A stretch of DNA of 64,000 nucleotides from Hyphomicrobiales bacterium (GCA_900466575.1 UBMP01000014.1:93602-157601); one strand, 5' to 3'. Counted from the stretch's first letter, positions 9,357-21,660 are shown. The notes: a model not told the origin generated them from the letters alone. Made by a program: numbers and translations.

Positions 9357-9721
9357 CACCATTCGGGGAGGCGATGCGGGAGCTTCGGCGCAAGAAGGGC
9401 GTCACGCAAAAGGAAATGGCGACCGCACTGGGGGTTTCGCAGGCCTATCTCTCGGCGCTGGAACACGGCAACCGCAGCGCCCCGAGCTTCGATTTTATCC
9501 AGCGCGTTGCGGGCTATTTCAACATTATCTGGGACGATCTCGAAGATCTGATGCGGATCGCCGGCCTCTCCCATCCGCGTGTCGTCATCGACACAGCCGG
9601 TCTCGATGCGGCCTATACGGCGCTTGCCAACCGGCTGGCGCACGAGATCAGAAACCTCGATCCTGAAACCGTCTCCGCGATCGATGCCGTGCTGACCCAG
9701 GCGGCCCGTCAACGGGCCTGA
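9353..9721 (+). CDS. XRE-family helix-turn-helix regulator
   Basis: A 122-residue DNA-binding protein with an HTH_XRE domain at residues 5-60: MRELRRKKGVTQKEMATALG, VSQAYLSALEHGNRSAPS and an aromatic FIQRVAGYFNI. The C-terminal half has no recognised ligand-binding domain. Overlap with the Smr gene by 4 bases means it is translated with it. Its targets are unknown; it stands directly before gyrB, from which it is separated by 207 bases that contain a weak hairpin (about 9738-9758) without a T tract. Confidence 0.85.
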   Translation: MTPFGEAMRELRRKKGVTQKEMATALGVSQAYLSALEHGNRSAPSFDFIQRVAGYFNIIWDDLEDLMRIAGLSHPRVVIDTAGLDAAYTALANRLAHEIRNLDPETVSAIDAVLTQAARQRA

Positions 9722-9928
9722 AAAAGCCCTGAAAACCGCCGCTTTCCGGGGAAAAGCGGTCCCGCAGGTTTGGCTTCAACGCCAAAGTGCCTATAGTCGA
9801 AACGATAAATTCATGGTGATTCGGGCAAGACGCGGCAGATCGTGCGTCCTGCCCCGAAACCGGCGGAATGGGTGCCTATTCAAGGCTGGCCCGCCGCATC
9901 GGTCGCCGGTTCATCTGGGAAAGTTTAA

Positions 9929-12367
<2,439 letters not shown>

Positions 12368-12402
12368 GCCGGTCCGGAATCCGGGTTAGAACCCGGCAAA
12401 GA

Positions 12403-12438
12403 AAAAGCCCGCCTTGAAGATTCGAAGGCGGGCTTTCT
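12403..12438. terminator. Bidirectional terminator between gyrB and nitroreductase gene
   Basis: AAAAGCCCGCCTT (from about 12404), a short loop, then AAGGCGGGCTTT and TTGTTTT form an 11-12 bp GC-rich stem flanked by A and T tracts. The neighbouring genes converge here. Confidence 0.88.
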
Positions 12439-12452
12439 TGTTTTGGAACTAA

Positions 12453-13034
12453 TCAGGCGACGAAGGTGCCGTTGCCGGCAATCGCGGAGAGCGGCTTGCG
12501 CGCGCTCGGAGCCTCGCGCTCCTGCAGGCGCTCGGGCAGAGCTTCCTTTTCGCCGCGCGTGCCGATGGCAACGCCGACCTCGAGGCGGAAGGACGAAGGA
12601 ACGTTGAAGAGCTCCATCGCCTTGTCATGCAACACGCCCCCCATGGCATGGGCGTGATAGCCCAGCATGTGGGCCTGAAGCGCCAGCGACATCCAGGCAG
12701 CACCTGCATCGAATGCATGACTGTAGAAGGGTTTTTCCTCGCCTGCATCCGAGGTCACGGTCTTCTGGGAGAAGATCAGGACCAGTGCCGAGGCATTCTT
12801 CGCCCACATCGCATTGAACTCGATGAGCGCAGAGGCGAGCTTTTCAAACTCCGGCGTATCCCGATGCGCGTAGACGAAGCGCCAGGGCTGGGCGTTCATG
12901 GCGGATGGGGCAAAGCGTGCAGCTTCAAGGATCGTCATCAGATCCTTGTCGGAAATGGCTTGCGGTACGAAGGAGCGGGGAGACCAGCGGGCGGTAAAGA
13001 GAGGATCGACGGGGAATTCTGTCTGACGCGACAT
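12453..13034 (-). CDS. Nitroreductase family protein
   Basis: Nitroreductase-family enzymes are FMN-dependent NAD(P)H oxidoreductases acting on nitroaromatics, quinones or similar substrates. The 193-residue protein has the FMN-binding start FTARWSPRSFVPQAIS and EAARFAPSAMNAQPWRFVYA, then AAWMSLALQAHMLGYHAHAM in the middle. The true substrate is not predictable. It is convergent with gyrB and divergent from phaZ across a 359-base gap. Confidence 0.85.
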   Translation of the reverse strand: MSRQTEFPVDPLFTARWSPRSFVPQAISDKDLMTILEAARFAPSAMNAQPWRFVYAHRDTPEFEKLASALIEFNAMWAKNASALVLIFSQKTVTSDAGEEKPFYSHAFDAGAAWMSLALQAHMLGYHAHAMGGVLHDKAMELFNVPSSFRLEVGVAIGTRGEKEALPERLQEREAPSARKPLSAIAGNGTFVA

Positions 13035-13393
13035 ATCGATTTGCCTTGTCCTGGGTTGTGTCTACGGGTGAACGATATCTCAAAGAATGCCTCGGAAAAC
13101 CGGCGGGAGGTGCCGCTACGAGGCAGGCGGACCTTAGAGCCAATCGCCCGAAGTGGGAAGAGTGTTGCGGCGCAACAGATGACGATGATTCGTAATCCGC
13201 TCAAGAAAAGCAATGCCGCCAGCCGCCGCAAACTTCGTAAGCGCGGAACTGAATTCATTGAAAACAGGCGCCAATCCATCACTAGTTCTAGACTATTATC
13301 TTGATTGTTCCGAAAGGGAAAAGTGCTAGGCTCGAACAATAGTCCGGTGCAGGGCGTTACGTCATCTGTAATCCGGCGAGAAAGGCACTGCTG
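13035..13393. other. Divergent intergenic region, nitroreductase / phaZ
   Basis: I see no gene here. It must carry both promoters, but no convincing -35/-10 pair stands out. The one notable element is the palindrome at 13163-13177, listed separately. Short open frames in it have no family features. Confidence 0.6.
13163..13177. promoter_or_regulatory. Candidate PhaR-type operator upstream of phaZ
   Basis: TGTTGCG-G-CGCAACA is a perfect 7-bp inverted repeat with a one-base spacer. Its core TGCGGCGCA fits the TGC-N3-GCA pattern known for the alphaproteobacterial PHA regulator PhaR/AniA. It lies about 217 bases before phaZ and 129 bases before the nitroreductase start. Assignment rests on pattern and the phaZ context only. 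Confidence 0.4.
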
Positions 13394-14686
13394 ATGTTCT
13401 ATCAGATGTATGAATTCAACCACGCGGTCATGGCCCCGTGGCGCGCCGCAGCAGACGTAATGCGTGTCGCATACCGCAATCCGTTCAATCCGCTGTCCAT
13501 GACTGCTTACGGGCGCGCCATGGCTGCCGGCTTCGAAGTCTTTGAACGCGCAACGCGCCGCTACGGCAAACCGGAATTCGGCTTGCCACTGACGGTCATC
13601 AACGGCGAGGAAGTCTCCGTCCACGAGACGATCGTCTGGTCGAAGCCCTTCTGCAATCTCCTGCATTTCGAGCGCGTTCTGCCGCAGGGGGTTGAACGTG
13701 GTCCGAAGCTGCTCATGGTCGCCCCGATGTCGGGTCATTACGCGACGCTCCTGCGGGGCACGGTGGAAACCATGCTGCCGCATGCCGATGTCTACATTAC
13801 AGATTGGGTCGATGCCCGCATGGTGCCGGTCCAGGACGGCACGTTCGATCTTGATGATTACATCGATTATGTCATCGAGATGATCCGCTTCTTGGGCCCC
13901 GACACGCATCTGATGGCCGTTTGCCAGCCGTCCGTTCCGGTTCTGGCTGCCGCTGCCGTGATGGCCATGGATGACGATCCGAATGGCCCCGCGTCGATGA
14001 CGCTCATGGGGGGACCCATCGATACGCGGAGCAATCCGACGGCAGTCAATCGTCTGGCCGAAACCAAGCCGATCGAATGGTTCGCCGAAAATGTCGTCAT
14101 GCAGGTGCCTTGGCCGCAGCCGGGCGCGATGCGTCTCGTCTATCCTGGCTTCCTGCAATTGACCGGCTTCATGTCGATGAACCTCGATCGCCACATGACG
14201 GCGCAGAAGGATTTCTTCTTCCATCTGGTCAAGAACGACGGCGAGCCGGCCGAGAAACATCGCGAATTCTATGACGAATATCTCGCCGTCATGGACCTGA
14301 CCGCCGAATTCTATCTCCAGACGGTCGACACCGTCTTCATCCGCCACGCCCTGCCGAAGGGCGAGATGACCCATCGTGGCCGTCTGATCGACCTGAAGGC
14401 GATCACCAAGACGGCTTTGATGACGGTCGAGGGCGAGAACGACGACATTTCCGGCGTCGGTCAGACGGCGGCGGCGCAGACCCTGTGCGCGTCTATCCCC
14501 GACGGCATGCGGATGCACTATCTGCAGCCGGATGTGGGACACTACGGTGTTTTCAACGGCTCCCGCTTCCGCCGCGAGATCGCACCCCGTATCCTGAACT
14601 TCATGAAGGCAAATGCGCTCGAAAACCGCGCTTCAACGTCCGAGACGCCGCGCGTGGTCAAGGGTCGTTTCACCCGCAAGTCATGA
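13394..14686 (+). CDS. phaZ: Intracellular polyhydroxyalkanoate depolymerase
   Basis: PhaZ hydrolyses stored polyhydroxybutyrate granules in the cytoplasm. The 430-residue alpha/beta-hydrolase has the intracellular depolymerase N-terminus MFYQMYEFNHAVMAPWR and a nucleophile box VCQPSVP in which the nucleophile is Cys177, as in Cupriavidus intracellular PhaZ, not the usual Ser. GENDDISG (Asp) and QPDVGHYGVFNG (His) complete the triad. No signal peptide is present, consistent with intracellular action. It is followed by a terminator at 14744. Confidence 0.93.
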   Translation: MFYQMYEFNHAVMAPWRAAADVMRVAYRNPFNPLSMTAYGRAMAAGFEVFERATRRYGKPEFGLPLTVINGEEVSVHETIVWSKPFCNLLHFERVLPQGVERGPKLLMVAPMSGHYATLLRGTVETMLPHADVYITDWVDARMVPVQDGTFDLDDYIDYVIEMIRFLGPDTHLMAVCQPSVPVLAAAAVMAMDDDPNGPASMTLMGGPIDTRSNPTAVNRLAETKPIEWFAENVVMQVPWPQPGAMRLVYPGFLQLTGFMSMNLDRHMTAQKDFFFHLVKNDGEPAEKHREFYDEYLAVMDLTAEFYLQTVDTVFIRHALPKGEMTHRGRLIDLKAITKTALMTVEGENDDISGVGQTAAAQTLCASIPDGMRMHYLQPDVGHYGVFNGSRFRREIAPRILNFMKANALENRASTSETPRVVKGRFTRKS

Positions 14687-14743
14687 ACTTGCGGCCGGAT
14701 TAGACCGAAATCTTGCAGCGTTTCGCAGCGCTTATCCGGTTTC

Positions 14744-14777
14744 GACCCGGATCGTCTTGAAAGCGATCCGGGTCTTT
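14744..14777 (+). terminator. Terminator after phaZ
   Basis: GACCCGGATCG, a 9-base loop, then CGATCCGGGTC and TTT form a perfect 11-bp stem 57 bases after the phaZ stop. Confidence 0.8.
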
Positions 14778-14838
14778 CCCACTTCGTATTCAGCGAGATC
14801 GCATGGGGCGGTCTCCTTGAAAAAACGAGGTTTCTTCA

Positions 14839-15273
14839 ATGAACCAGTCTGCCTGGATCCGTCCGGAATGGAATCCGGCGACCATCGCGCTCATGGTATT
14901 GGGTTTCGTGATCTTCTGGCCGTTGGGCCTTGCGATGCTCGCCTATATCCTGTTCGGCGACCGTTTGCATGAGTTCAAGCGCGAGGCGAACGCCACCGTT
15001 GATCGCGGCTTCGAGACCGTGCGCCGCTACACCGGCGGCAAGGGCTTCAGCCAGTATGCCGGCGGAACCGGCAACGCCGCCTTCGACGACTGGCGCCGTC
15101 AGGAGCTGGAGCGCATCGAGAACGAGCGCCGCAAGTTCGACGAGGCGCGCCGCGAGTTCGATGAGTATGTGAGTGAGCTACGCCGTGCGAAGGATCAGGA
15201 GGAGTTCTCCAAATTCATGCGCGAGCGCAATGCCCGCAACGGCAACGATGCGAACGGAACGACGGGTAATTGA
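14839..15273 (+). CDS. DUF2852 family membrane protein
   Basis: A 144-residue protein of unknown function. One hydrophobic segment at about residues 15-41 (ALMVLGFVIFWPLGLAMLAY) is followed by a long charged helix (about 85-130, RQELERIENERRKFDEARRE) likely to form a coiled coil, and a polar tail rich in Asn and Gly. Conserved in rhizobia as DUF2852. It stands alone between two terminators, so it is probably monocistronic. Confidence 0.8.
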   Translation: MNQSAWIRPEWNPATIALMVLGFVIFWPLGLAMLAYILFGDRLHEFKREANATVDRGFETVRRYTGGKGFSQYAGGTGNAAFDDWRRQELERIENERRKFDEARREFDEYVSELRRAKDQEEFSKFMRERNARNGNDANGTTGN

Positions 15274-15293
15274 TCCGTTTGATGGATCGAAGC

Positions 15294-15326
15294 GACCGGC
15301 CTTCTCTCGAAGGCCGGTTTTTTCGT
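15294..15326 (+). terminator. Terminator after DUF2852 gene
   Basis: ACCGGCCTTC, a 4-base loop, GAAGGCCGGT and a six-T run: a textbook intrinsic terminator 22 bases after the stop. Confidence 0.9.
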
Positions 15327-15354
15327 GCCGGAAGACGCACCGAATCGGCTAAAG

Positions 15355-16122
15355 ATGCCGAGACTAAAAACAAAGACCGAGATGTTTTTCAGACGATCCA
15401 AACCCATAGAGCCGCAGCAAAGGACGGTCAGTGTTGCCGGCCGCGCCATCCCGTTGACGATTCGCAGCGACCGGCGCGCGACACGGCTGACCCTTCGCAT
15501 TGAGCCGGGTGGGCGGGCACTGAAGATGACGGTGCCGCTGGGCGTGCCGATCCGCGATGTTGAGGATTTCCTGGAGCGTCATCACGGCTGGCTCACCACG
15601 CGGCTCTCGAACTTGCCGAGCGAGAGCGGCCTGCGCGAAGGCAGCCAACTCATGTTGCGGGGCGTCAGCCACCGGATCGTCTCGACCGGCAAGCTTCGGG
15701 GCCTGACCGAGAAATCGCAGATCGACGGAGAACCGGTGCTGCTCGTCAGCGGCGAGCCGCAGCATCTCGGCCGCCGGCTTTCGGACTTTCTCAAGAAGGA
15801 AGCCCGGCGCGATCTGGAAGAACTGGCTCGCTATCATGCTCGCATCAGCGGCAAGCGTATTTCCTCGATCAGCATGAAGGACACGAAAAGCCGTTGGGGA
15901 TCCTGTACCCATGACGGACACTTAAGCTTCTCCTGGCGCATCGTTATGGCCCCACCGCATGTCATCGACTATCTCGCCGCCCATGAAGTCGCGCACCTGA
16001 CCGAGATGAATCATGGTCCTCGTTTCTGGGCGCTTTGTGAGAAACTCTGCCCCGGAACGAAGGAAGCCAAGGCTTGGCTCAAGCGCTACGGTTCGGGTCT
16101 TCACGCCATCAACTTCGGCTGA
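15355..16122 (+). CDS. YgjP/SprT-like zinc metallohydrolase (M48-type)
   Basis: A predicted metal-dependent hydrolase of the YgjP family (DUF45). The N-terminal part has TRLTLRIEPGGRALKMTVP, and the C-terminal catalytic part has KSRWGSCTHDGHLSFSWRI and the zinc motif HEVAHLTEMNHGPRFW (HExxH with downstream His). The start is uncertain: ATG 15355 (MPRLKTKTEM) or ATG 15382 (MFFRRSK). A GTG at 15325 is unlikely because it lies in the terminator of the upstream gene. About 247-256 residues. Natural substrate unknown. Confidence 0.84.
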   Translation: MPRLKTKTEMFFRRSKPIEPQQRTVSVAGRAIPLTIRSDRRATRLTLRIEPGGRALKMTVPLGVPIRDVEDFLERHHGWLTTRLSNLPSESGLREGSQLMLRGVSHRIVSTGKLRGLTEKSQIDGEPVLLVSGEPQHLGRRLSDFLKKEARRDLEELARYHARISGKRISSISMKDTKSRWGSCTHDGHLSFSWRIVMAPPHVIDYLAAHEVAHLTEMNHGPRFWALCEKLCPGTKEAKAWLKRYGSGLHAINFG

Positions 16123-16220
16123 AAAGCCCGGCGAGGGCTGACATCCAATGCCGCAATGCGATCGTTCCATAACGCAATTTGGCTCGACTCTTTTGCCGTT
16201 TCATGCGAGTGCCAACAGCC

Positions 16221-16895
16221 ATGACATTCTCGATCAAGATCTGTGGTCTCAAGACGCCCGAGGCGGTGGAACTCGCTGTCCGCCGCGGCGCGACCCATAT
16301 CGGCTTCATCTTCTTTGCCAAGAGCCCGCGCTATATCGAACCGATGGATGCGGCGCGTCTGGCGGAAGTCGCGCGCGGCAAGGCGAAGATTGTATCGGTG
16401 ACAGTCGATGCCGATACTGATTTCCTGGATGAGATCGTCGATCAGCTGAAGCCGGATATCCTGCAGCTTCACGGGCATGAGAGCGTCGATGAACTGCTGC
16501 GGCTGAAGGCATTTTACGCCAAGCCGTTGATGAAGGCCTTTTCCGTCCGCGAGGCCGATGATCTGGCGCGCGTCGATCCCTATATTGGAGTTGCCGATCG
16601 TTTCCTCTTCGATGCCAAGGCCCCGAAAGGCTCGGAACTGCCCGGTGGCAACGGGGTTTCGTTCGACTGGTCGCTGCTTGATGTGCTTGACGCCGATGTC
16701 GATTACATGCTTTCGGGTGGGCTCAACAAGGACAATGTGACGCAAGCGGTGATCCGAACACGCTGCAGCGGCATAGATGTTTCGTCCGGAGTCGAAAGCG
16801 CACCTGGCGTCAAAGACCTGACGAAGATGAATGAATTTTTCGATGCGGCCGAGCGCGCTATCGCGCTGCGACAAGGCCAGGGGAGCCTGATGTGA
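16221..16895 (+). CDS. trpF: Phosphoribosylanthranilate isomerase
   Basis: TrpF converts N-(5'-phosphoribosyl)anthranilate to CdRP in tryptophan synthesis. The 224-residue TIM barrel starts [17 protein letters not shown], with the catalytic Cys in KICGLK. It continues [27 protein letters not shown] and the phosphate-binding LSGGLNKDN and [10 protein letters not shown]. The ATG at 16221 was chosen over an upstream in-frame ATG because the family begins at the first beta strand. It overlaps trpB by 4 bases. Confidence 0.95.
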   Translation: MTFSIKICGLKTPEAVELAVRRGATHIGFIFFAKSPRYIEPMDAARLAEVARGKAKIVSVTVDADTDFLDEIVDQLKPDILQLHGHESVDELLRLKAFYAKPLMKAFSVREADDLARVDPYIGVADRFLFDAKAPKGSELPGGNGVSFDWSLLDVLDADVDYMLSGGLNKDNVTQAVIRTRCSGIDVSSGVESAPGVKDLTKMNEFFDAAERAIALRQGQGSLM

Positions 16896-18112
16896 ACGAG
16901 ACGCCAAAGCTGAATTCCTTCCGCGCCGGTCCCGATGAGGACGGTCGTTTCGGTATCTATGGTGGCCGTTTCGTTGCCGAGACGCTGATGCCGCTGATCC
17001 TGGATCTGGAGGCCGAATACAACAAGGCCAAGACTGACCCGGAATTCCAGGCCGAATTGGCTTCGCTTGGCAAGCATTATATCGGGCGCCCGAGCCCGCT
17101 TTATTTTGCCGAACGTCTGACCGAGCATCTCGGCGGCGCGAAGATTTACTTCAAGCGCGAAGAGCTCAATCACACGGGTTCGCACAAGATCAACAATTGC
17201 ATTGGCCAGATCCTGCTGGCCAAGCGCATGGGCAAGACACGCATTATCGCCGAAACCGGCGCCGGCCAGCACGGCGTTGCGTCCGCGACTGTTGCCGCCC
17301 GCTTTGGCTTCCCCTGTGTCGTTTACATGGGTGCGACAGATGTCGAGCGTCAAGCTCCGAATGTTTTCCGCATGAAGCTTCTCGGCGCTGAAGTGAAGCC
17401 GGTGACCGCCGGTCATGGCACGCTGAAGGATGCGATGAACGAGGCGTTGCGCGACTGGGTCACCAATGTGGACGACACCTACTACCTGATCGGCACGGCA
17501 GCGGGTCCGCATCCCTATCCGGAACTCGTACGGGATTTCCAGTCGGTGATCGGGAAGGAAGCGAAGGAACAGATTCTGGAAGCAGAGGGCCGTCTTCCGG
17601 ACGTCGTTATTGCGGCCGTCGGCGGTGGCTCGAATGCCATTGGGCTTTTCCATCCCTTCCTTGATGATCAGGGCGTCCAGATCGTCGGCGTCGAAGCCGG
17701 CGGCAAGGGCCTTCAAGGCGAGGAACATTGCGCCTCCATCACCGCCGGGTCGCCGGGCGTCCTGCACGGTAACCGTACCTACCTGCTGCAGGACGGTGAC
17801 GGCCAGATCAAGGAAGGTCATTCCATTTCGGCCGGCCTCGACTATCCGGGTATTGGGCCTGAACATTCCTGGCTCGCCGATACGAAGCGGGCCGAGTATG
17901 TCCCGATCATGGACGACGAAGCACTCGAGGCTTTCCAGCTTCTCACCAAGCTGGAAGGCATCATTCCGGCGCTGGAGCCGAGCCACGCGATTGCCGAAGT
18001 CATCAAGCGGGCACCGAAGATGCGCAAGGACCAGATCATCCTGATGAATCTCTCGGGCCGAGGCGACAAGGACATTTTCACCGTTGGCAAGATTCTCGGA
18101 ATGGGGCTCTGA
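16892..18112 (+). CDS. trpB: Tryptophan synthase beta subunit
   Basis: TrpB joins indole and serine to make tryptophan using PLP. The 406-residue protein has the PLP Lys in HTGSHKINN (Lys99), the catalytic Glu region [11 protein letters not shown] and the phosphate-binding [10 protein letters not shown]. The start is a GTG at 16892 inside GTGA, overlapping the trpF stop by 4 bases. trpA begins 5 bases after its stop. trpF-trpB-trpA-accD-folC is the classic alphaproteobacterial order. trpE, trpD and trpC are not in this window. Confidence 0.97.
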   Translation: MNETPKLNSFRAGPDEDGRFGIYGGRFVAETLMPLILDLEAEYNKAKTDPEFQAELASLGKHYIGRPSPLYFAERLTEHLGGAKIYFKREELNHTGSHKINNCIGQILLAKRMGKTRIIAETGAGQHGVASATVAARFGFPCVVYMGATDVERQAPNVFRMKLLGAEVKPVTAGHGTLKDAMNEALRDWVTNVDDTYYLIGTAAGPHPYPELVRDFQSVIGKEAKEQILEAEGRLPDVVIAAVGGGSNAIGLFHPFLDDQGVQIVGVEAGGKGLQGEEHCASITAGSPGVLHGNRTYLLQDGDGQIKEGHSISAGLDYPGIGPEHSWLADTKRAEYVPIMDDEALEAFQLLTKLEGIIPALEPSHAIAEVIKRAPKMRKDQIILMNLSGRGDKDIFTVGKILGMGL

Positions 18113-18117
18113 TCGTC

Positions 18118-18957
18118 ATGACCGCACGTATGGACAAACGCTTTGCCGACCTGAAGGCTGAAGGCCGTCCGGCCCTCGTCACCTATTTCATGGGCGGCGA
18201 CCCGGATTTTGAAACCTCGATGAAGATCATGCAGGCGCTGCCGAAGGCCGGTGCCGACATCATTGAGCTCGGCATGCCCTTCTCCGATCCCATGGCCGAC
18301 GGCCCGGCGATCCAACTGGCCGGCCAGCGCGCGCTGAAGGGTGGGCAGAACCTCGCCAAGACCATCGACATGGCCCGCCGCTTCCGCGAGACTGATCAGG
18401 ACACGCCGATCGTTCTGATGGGCTATTATAATCCGATCTACATCTATGGCGTCGAGCGCTTCATCGAAGACGCGCTGGCCGCCGGTATAGACGGCCTCAT
18501 CGTCGTTGACCTTCCGGCCGAAATGGATGACGAACTTTGCATCCCGGCTGTTGCGCGCGGCATCAACTTCATCCGCCTCACAACGCCGACGACGGACAAC
18601 AAGCGCCTGCCGCGCGTGCTCCAGAACTCGTCCGGCTTTGTCTACTATGTGTCGATGAATGGGATCACCGGTTCGGCCTTGCCGGACCCGTCGCTGATTG
18701 CCAGCGCTGTTGCCCGGATCAAGGGTCACACCGCACTGCCGATCTGCGTCGGCTTTGGCGTCAAGACGGCTGAACATGCCCGCCTGATCGGCGCATCTGC
18801 TGACGGCGTCGTGGTCGGCACGGCCATCGTCAACCAGATCGCGCTCAGCCTGAGCAAGGATGGCCAGGCCACCCAGGACACGGTTTCGAGCGTTGAAACG
18901 CTGGTACGCGGGCTTTCGACCGGCGTTCGCGCTTCCCGCCTTGCGGCTGCCGAATAA
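18118..18957 (+). CDS. trpA: Tryptophan synthase alpha subunit
   Basis: TrpA cleaves indole-3-glycerol phosphate and channels indole to TrpB. The 279-residue TIM barrel carries [19 protein letters not shown], with the catalytic Glu and Asp, and [12 protein letters not shown] and [11 protein letters not shown] near the C-terminus, which binds phosphate. Starts at ATG 18118 directly behind trpB. Confidence 0.97.
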   Translation: MTARMDKRFADLKAEGRPALVTYFMGGDPDFETSMKIMQALPKAGADIIELGMPFSDPMADGPAIQLAGQRALKGGQNLAKTIDMARRFRETDQDTPIVLMGYYNPIYIYGVERFIEDALAAGIDGLIVVDLPAEMDDELCIPAVARGINFIRLTTPTTDNKRLPRVLQNSSGFVYYVSMNGITGSALPDPSLIASAVARIKGHTALPICVGFGVKTAEHARLIGASADGVVVGTAIVNQIALSLSKDGQATQDTVSSVETLVRGLSTGVRASRLAAAE

Positions 18958-18993
18958 GCAGCGCCTAAAGATCCAGAACAAGGAGTTTAACCC

Positions 18994-19860
18994 ATGAACT
19001 GGCTGACGAATTATGTTCGCCCCCGCATCAACTCAATGCTGGGCCGCCGCGAGGTTCCGGAAAACCTCTGGATAAAGTGCCCGGAAACGGGCGAGATGGT
19101 CTTCCATAAGGACCTCGAAGAGAACCAGTGGGTGATCCCGGCTTCCGGGCATCACATGAAGATGCCGGGCAAGGCGCGTCTCGCCTGGCTGTTCGACAAT
19201 GGCCAGTATGAATTGATGTCGCAGCCGAAGGTGGCGCAGGACCCGCTGAAGTTCCGCGATTCCAAGAAATACAGCGACCGCCTGAAGGACAGCCGTACCA
19301 AGACCGAGCTGGAGGATACGATCCTCGCAGGCGTCGGAACGATTCAGGGCGTGAAGGCCGTGGGCGTCGTTCACGAGTTTGAGTTCATGGGTGGCTCGCT
19401 CGGCACTGCGGCAGGCGAAGCGATCATCGCTGCGTTCGAAAAGGCAATCGCCGAAAAGTGCCCGCTCGTCATGTTCCCGGCCTCGGGAGGCGCGCGCATG
19501 CAGGAAGGCATCCTGTCGCTCATGCAGCTCCCGCGCACCACCGTGGCCGTCGAAATGCTGAAGGAAGCGGGCCTGCCCTATATCGTGGTTCTCACAAATC
19601 CGACGACGGGCGGCGTTACGGCTTCCTATGCCATGCTGGGCGACATCCATATCGCCGAACCGGGCGCACTCATCGGTTTCGCCGGCCGCCGCGTCATCGA
19701 GCAGACCATCCGGGAAAAGCTGCCCGACGGCTTCCAGACGGCCGAATATCTCTATCAGCACGGCATGGTCGACATGGTGCTTCACCGCCACAAGATTCCG
19801 GAAACGATTGGCCGCATTCTCTCCATGCTGGGCGAAGGCCTGAAGTCCAAGGCGGCTTGA
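18994..19860 (+). CDS. accD: Acetyl-CoA carboxylase carboxyltransferase beta subunit
   Basis: AccD with AccA transfers carboxyl from biotin to acetyl-CoA, the first step of fatty acid synthesis. The 288-residue protein has the crotonase-like core ([47 protein letters not shown]). The N-terminal zinc-finger region is preserved in outline ([20 protein letters not shown], then VIPASGHHM), but only Cys29 of the four zinc ligands remains. The other three positions are not Cys. The same loss is, to my knowledge, found in related rhizobial AccD. An AAGGAG ribosome-binding site precedes the ATG. Confidence 0.95.
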   Translation: MNWLTNYVRPRINSMLGRREVPENLWIKCPETGEMVFHKDLEENQWVIPASGHHMKMPGKARLAWLFDNGQYELMSQPKVAQDPLKFRDSKKYSDRLKDSRTKTELEDTILAGVGTIQGVKAVGVVHEFEFMGGSLGTAAGEAIIAAFEKAIAEKCPLVMFPASGGARMQEGILSLMQLPRTTVAVEMLKEAGLPYIVVLTNPTTGGVTASYAMLGDIHIAEPGALIGFAGRRVIEQTIREKLPDGFQTAEYLYQHGMVDMVLHRHKIPETIGRILSMLGEGLKSKAA

Positions 19861-19873
19861 GAAAAGCACCCCC

Positions 19874-21202
19874 GTGAGCAAAGCCGGACTGGAAATCGAC
19901 AAGTTGATGGCCCTTCATCCGAAGGGCTTCGACCTGTCACTGGATCGTATCCGTCGGCTCCTCGACAGACTGGGCAATCCGGAGCGAAGGCTTCCGCCGG
20001 TCATTCATATTGCCGGTACCAACGGCAAGGGTTCGACCTCCGCATTTTGCCGGGCGCTCCTCGAGAGCAAGGGGCTGTCTGTTCACGTCCACACATCGCC
20101 GCATCTCGTCAACTGGCACGAGCGCTATCGGCTGGGTCGCAAGGGCGGGCGTGGTGAACTGGTCGATGACGAGACGCTGGCACATGCCATTCGCCGCGTG
20201 GGCGACGCCAATGCCGGCGAATATATTACCGTCTTTGAAATCCTGACGGCGGTCATGTTTGTGCTGTTTGCCGAACAGCCGGCCGATGGGGCGATTGTCG
20301 AAGTCGGCCTCGGTGGCCGATTCGATGCGACCAATGTGATCGCCAACCCCGCCGCCTGCATCATCACATCGATCTCGCTGGATCACGTTGCCTATCTCGG
20401 TGACCGGGTGGAACTGATCGCGGCGGAAAAAGCCGGGATCATGAAGCGTGGCCGTCCGGTGGTCATCGGTTATCAGGCCGAAGGTGCTGCACTGGACGTT
20501 TTGGCCGAAACGGCCGAGCGGCTCGCGTGTCCGCACGCCATCTTCGGTCAGGATTATCTCGCCTTCGAGGAATTCGGCCGTCTGGTCTATCAGGATGAAT
20601 TCGGCCTTTCCGATCTTCCCCTGCCGCGCCTGCCCGGCCGCCATCAATACGGCAATGCCGCCGCCGCCATCCGCGGGGTGAAAGCCGCAGGCTTCGAACT
20701 GGACGATGCCACGATCGCCAATGCGTTGAAATCGGTCGAATGGCCTGCGCGCATGCAGCGTCTGCCCGTGGGGCACCTGAGCGGCCTTGCACCCGCCGGG
20801 ACGGAAATCTGGCTGGATGGAGGACACAATCCGGGTGCCGGCGTGGTCATCGCCGAGGCACTGGCGGAGCTCGAGGAAAAACAGCCGCGACCGCTCTTCA
20901 TGATTGCCGGGATGATCAATACGAAGGACGCGACGGGCTTTTTCCGAGCCTTTACCGATCTGGTCGAAACCGTCTTCACGGTTCCGGTCGATCAGTCTGA
21001 GGCCAGCGTCGATCCGGTGGCGCTCGCGACCGACGCCCAGAATGCCGGCCTGAACGCCCGCCCGCGTTCCTCCGTCGAGGAGGCACTCAAGGAAATTGCC
21101 GGGATGGTCAAACCCGGCGCGGAACCGCCGCGCATCTTGATCGGCGGCTCGCTCTATCTGGCGGGCTCGGTGTTGCGCGACAACGGAACGCCACCGACAT
21201 GA
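19874..21202 (+). CDS. folC: Bifunctional folylpolyglutamate/dihydrofolate synthase
   Basis: FolC adds glutamate to dihydropteroate and folates. The 442-residue Mur-ligase-like protein has the P-loop IAGTNGKGSTSAFCRALLE, the TSPHLVNWHERYRLG region, the carbamylated-Lys-type region and GGHNPGAG. A GTG start at 19874 is 13 bases after accD, with an ATG 11 codons later as an alternative. Ends before a bidirectional terminator. Confidence 0.95.
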   Translation: MSKAGLEIDKLMALHPKGFDLSLDRIRRLLDRLGNPERRLPPVIHIAGTNGKGSTSAFCRALLESKGLSVHVHTSPHLVNWHERYRLGRKGGRGELVDDETLAHAIRRVGDANAGEYITVFEILTAVMFVLFAEQPADGAIVEVGLGGRFDATNVIANPAACIITSISLDHVAYLGDRVELIAAEKAGIMKRGRPVVIGYQAEGAALDVLAETAERLACPHAIFGQDYLAFEEFGRLVYQDEFGLSDLPLPRLPGRHQYGNAAAAIRGVKAAGFELDDATIANALKSVEWPARMQRLPVGHLSGLAPAGTEIWLDGGHNPGAGVVIAEALAELEEKQPRPLFMIAGMINTKDATGFFRAFTDLVETVFTVPVDQSEASVDPVALATDAQNAGLNARPRSSVEEALKEIAGMVKPGAEPPRILIGGSLYLAGSVLRDNGTPPT

Positions 21203-21233
21203 AAAAAAGGCCCGGTCAATGCCGGGCCTTTTC
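21203..21233. terminator. Bidirectional terminator between folC and trxA
   Basis: AAAAGGCCCGG, a 6-base loop, CCGGGCCTTTT: an 11-bp stem with A and T tracts on both sides at the junction of convergent genes. Confidence 0.9.
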
Positions 21234-21255
21234 GATGGGATAGGCTTCGCCGAAA

Positions 21256-21576
21256 TCAGGCGGCGCCGTTGATCCAGGCAGACAACTGCGACTTCGGACG
21301 GGCGCCGGTCAACTGATCGGCGAGTTCACCACCCTTGAACATGGCGAGCATCGGAATGCCACGAACGCCGAAACGCGCTGCGATTTCCGGGTTTTCATCA
21401 ACATTCACCTTGGCAATTTTCACCTTGCCAGCAAGTTCCGTCGACAGCTCTTCAAGCGCCGGGGCGATCATGCGGCAGGGGCCGCACCATTCGGCCCAGA
21501 AATCAACGACGACCGGTTCTGCGGACTGCAGAACCTCAGTCTGGAAATTGGTATTGTCGACCTTGACTGTGGTCAT
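21256..21576 (-). CDS. trxA: Thioredoxin
   Basis: A 106-residue thioredoxin, the general protein disulfide reductant. The active site is [14 protein letters not shown] with Cys31 and Cys34. The cis-Pro motif [13 protein letters not shown] is present, and length is exactly that of TrxA. It is the last gene of the minus-strand series led by divL, 84 bases after addA. Confidence 0.97.
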   Translation of the reverse strand: MTTVKVDNTNFQTEVLQSAEPVVVDFWAEWCGPCRMIAPALEELSTELAGKVKIAKVNVDENPEIAARFGVRGIPMLAMFKGGELADQLTGARPKSQLSAWINGAA

Positions 21577-21660
21577 GGGAAAACTCCTGAACGAATCTAG
21601 TTATGTCATCATGTATGCTTGGAGACGGAGATTTCAATCCCTTTCGTTCGCATAGCTTAC

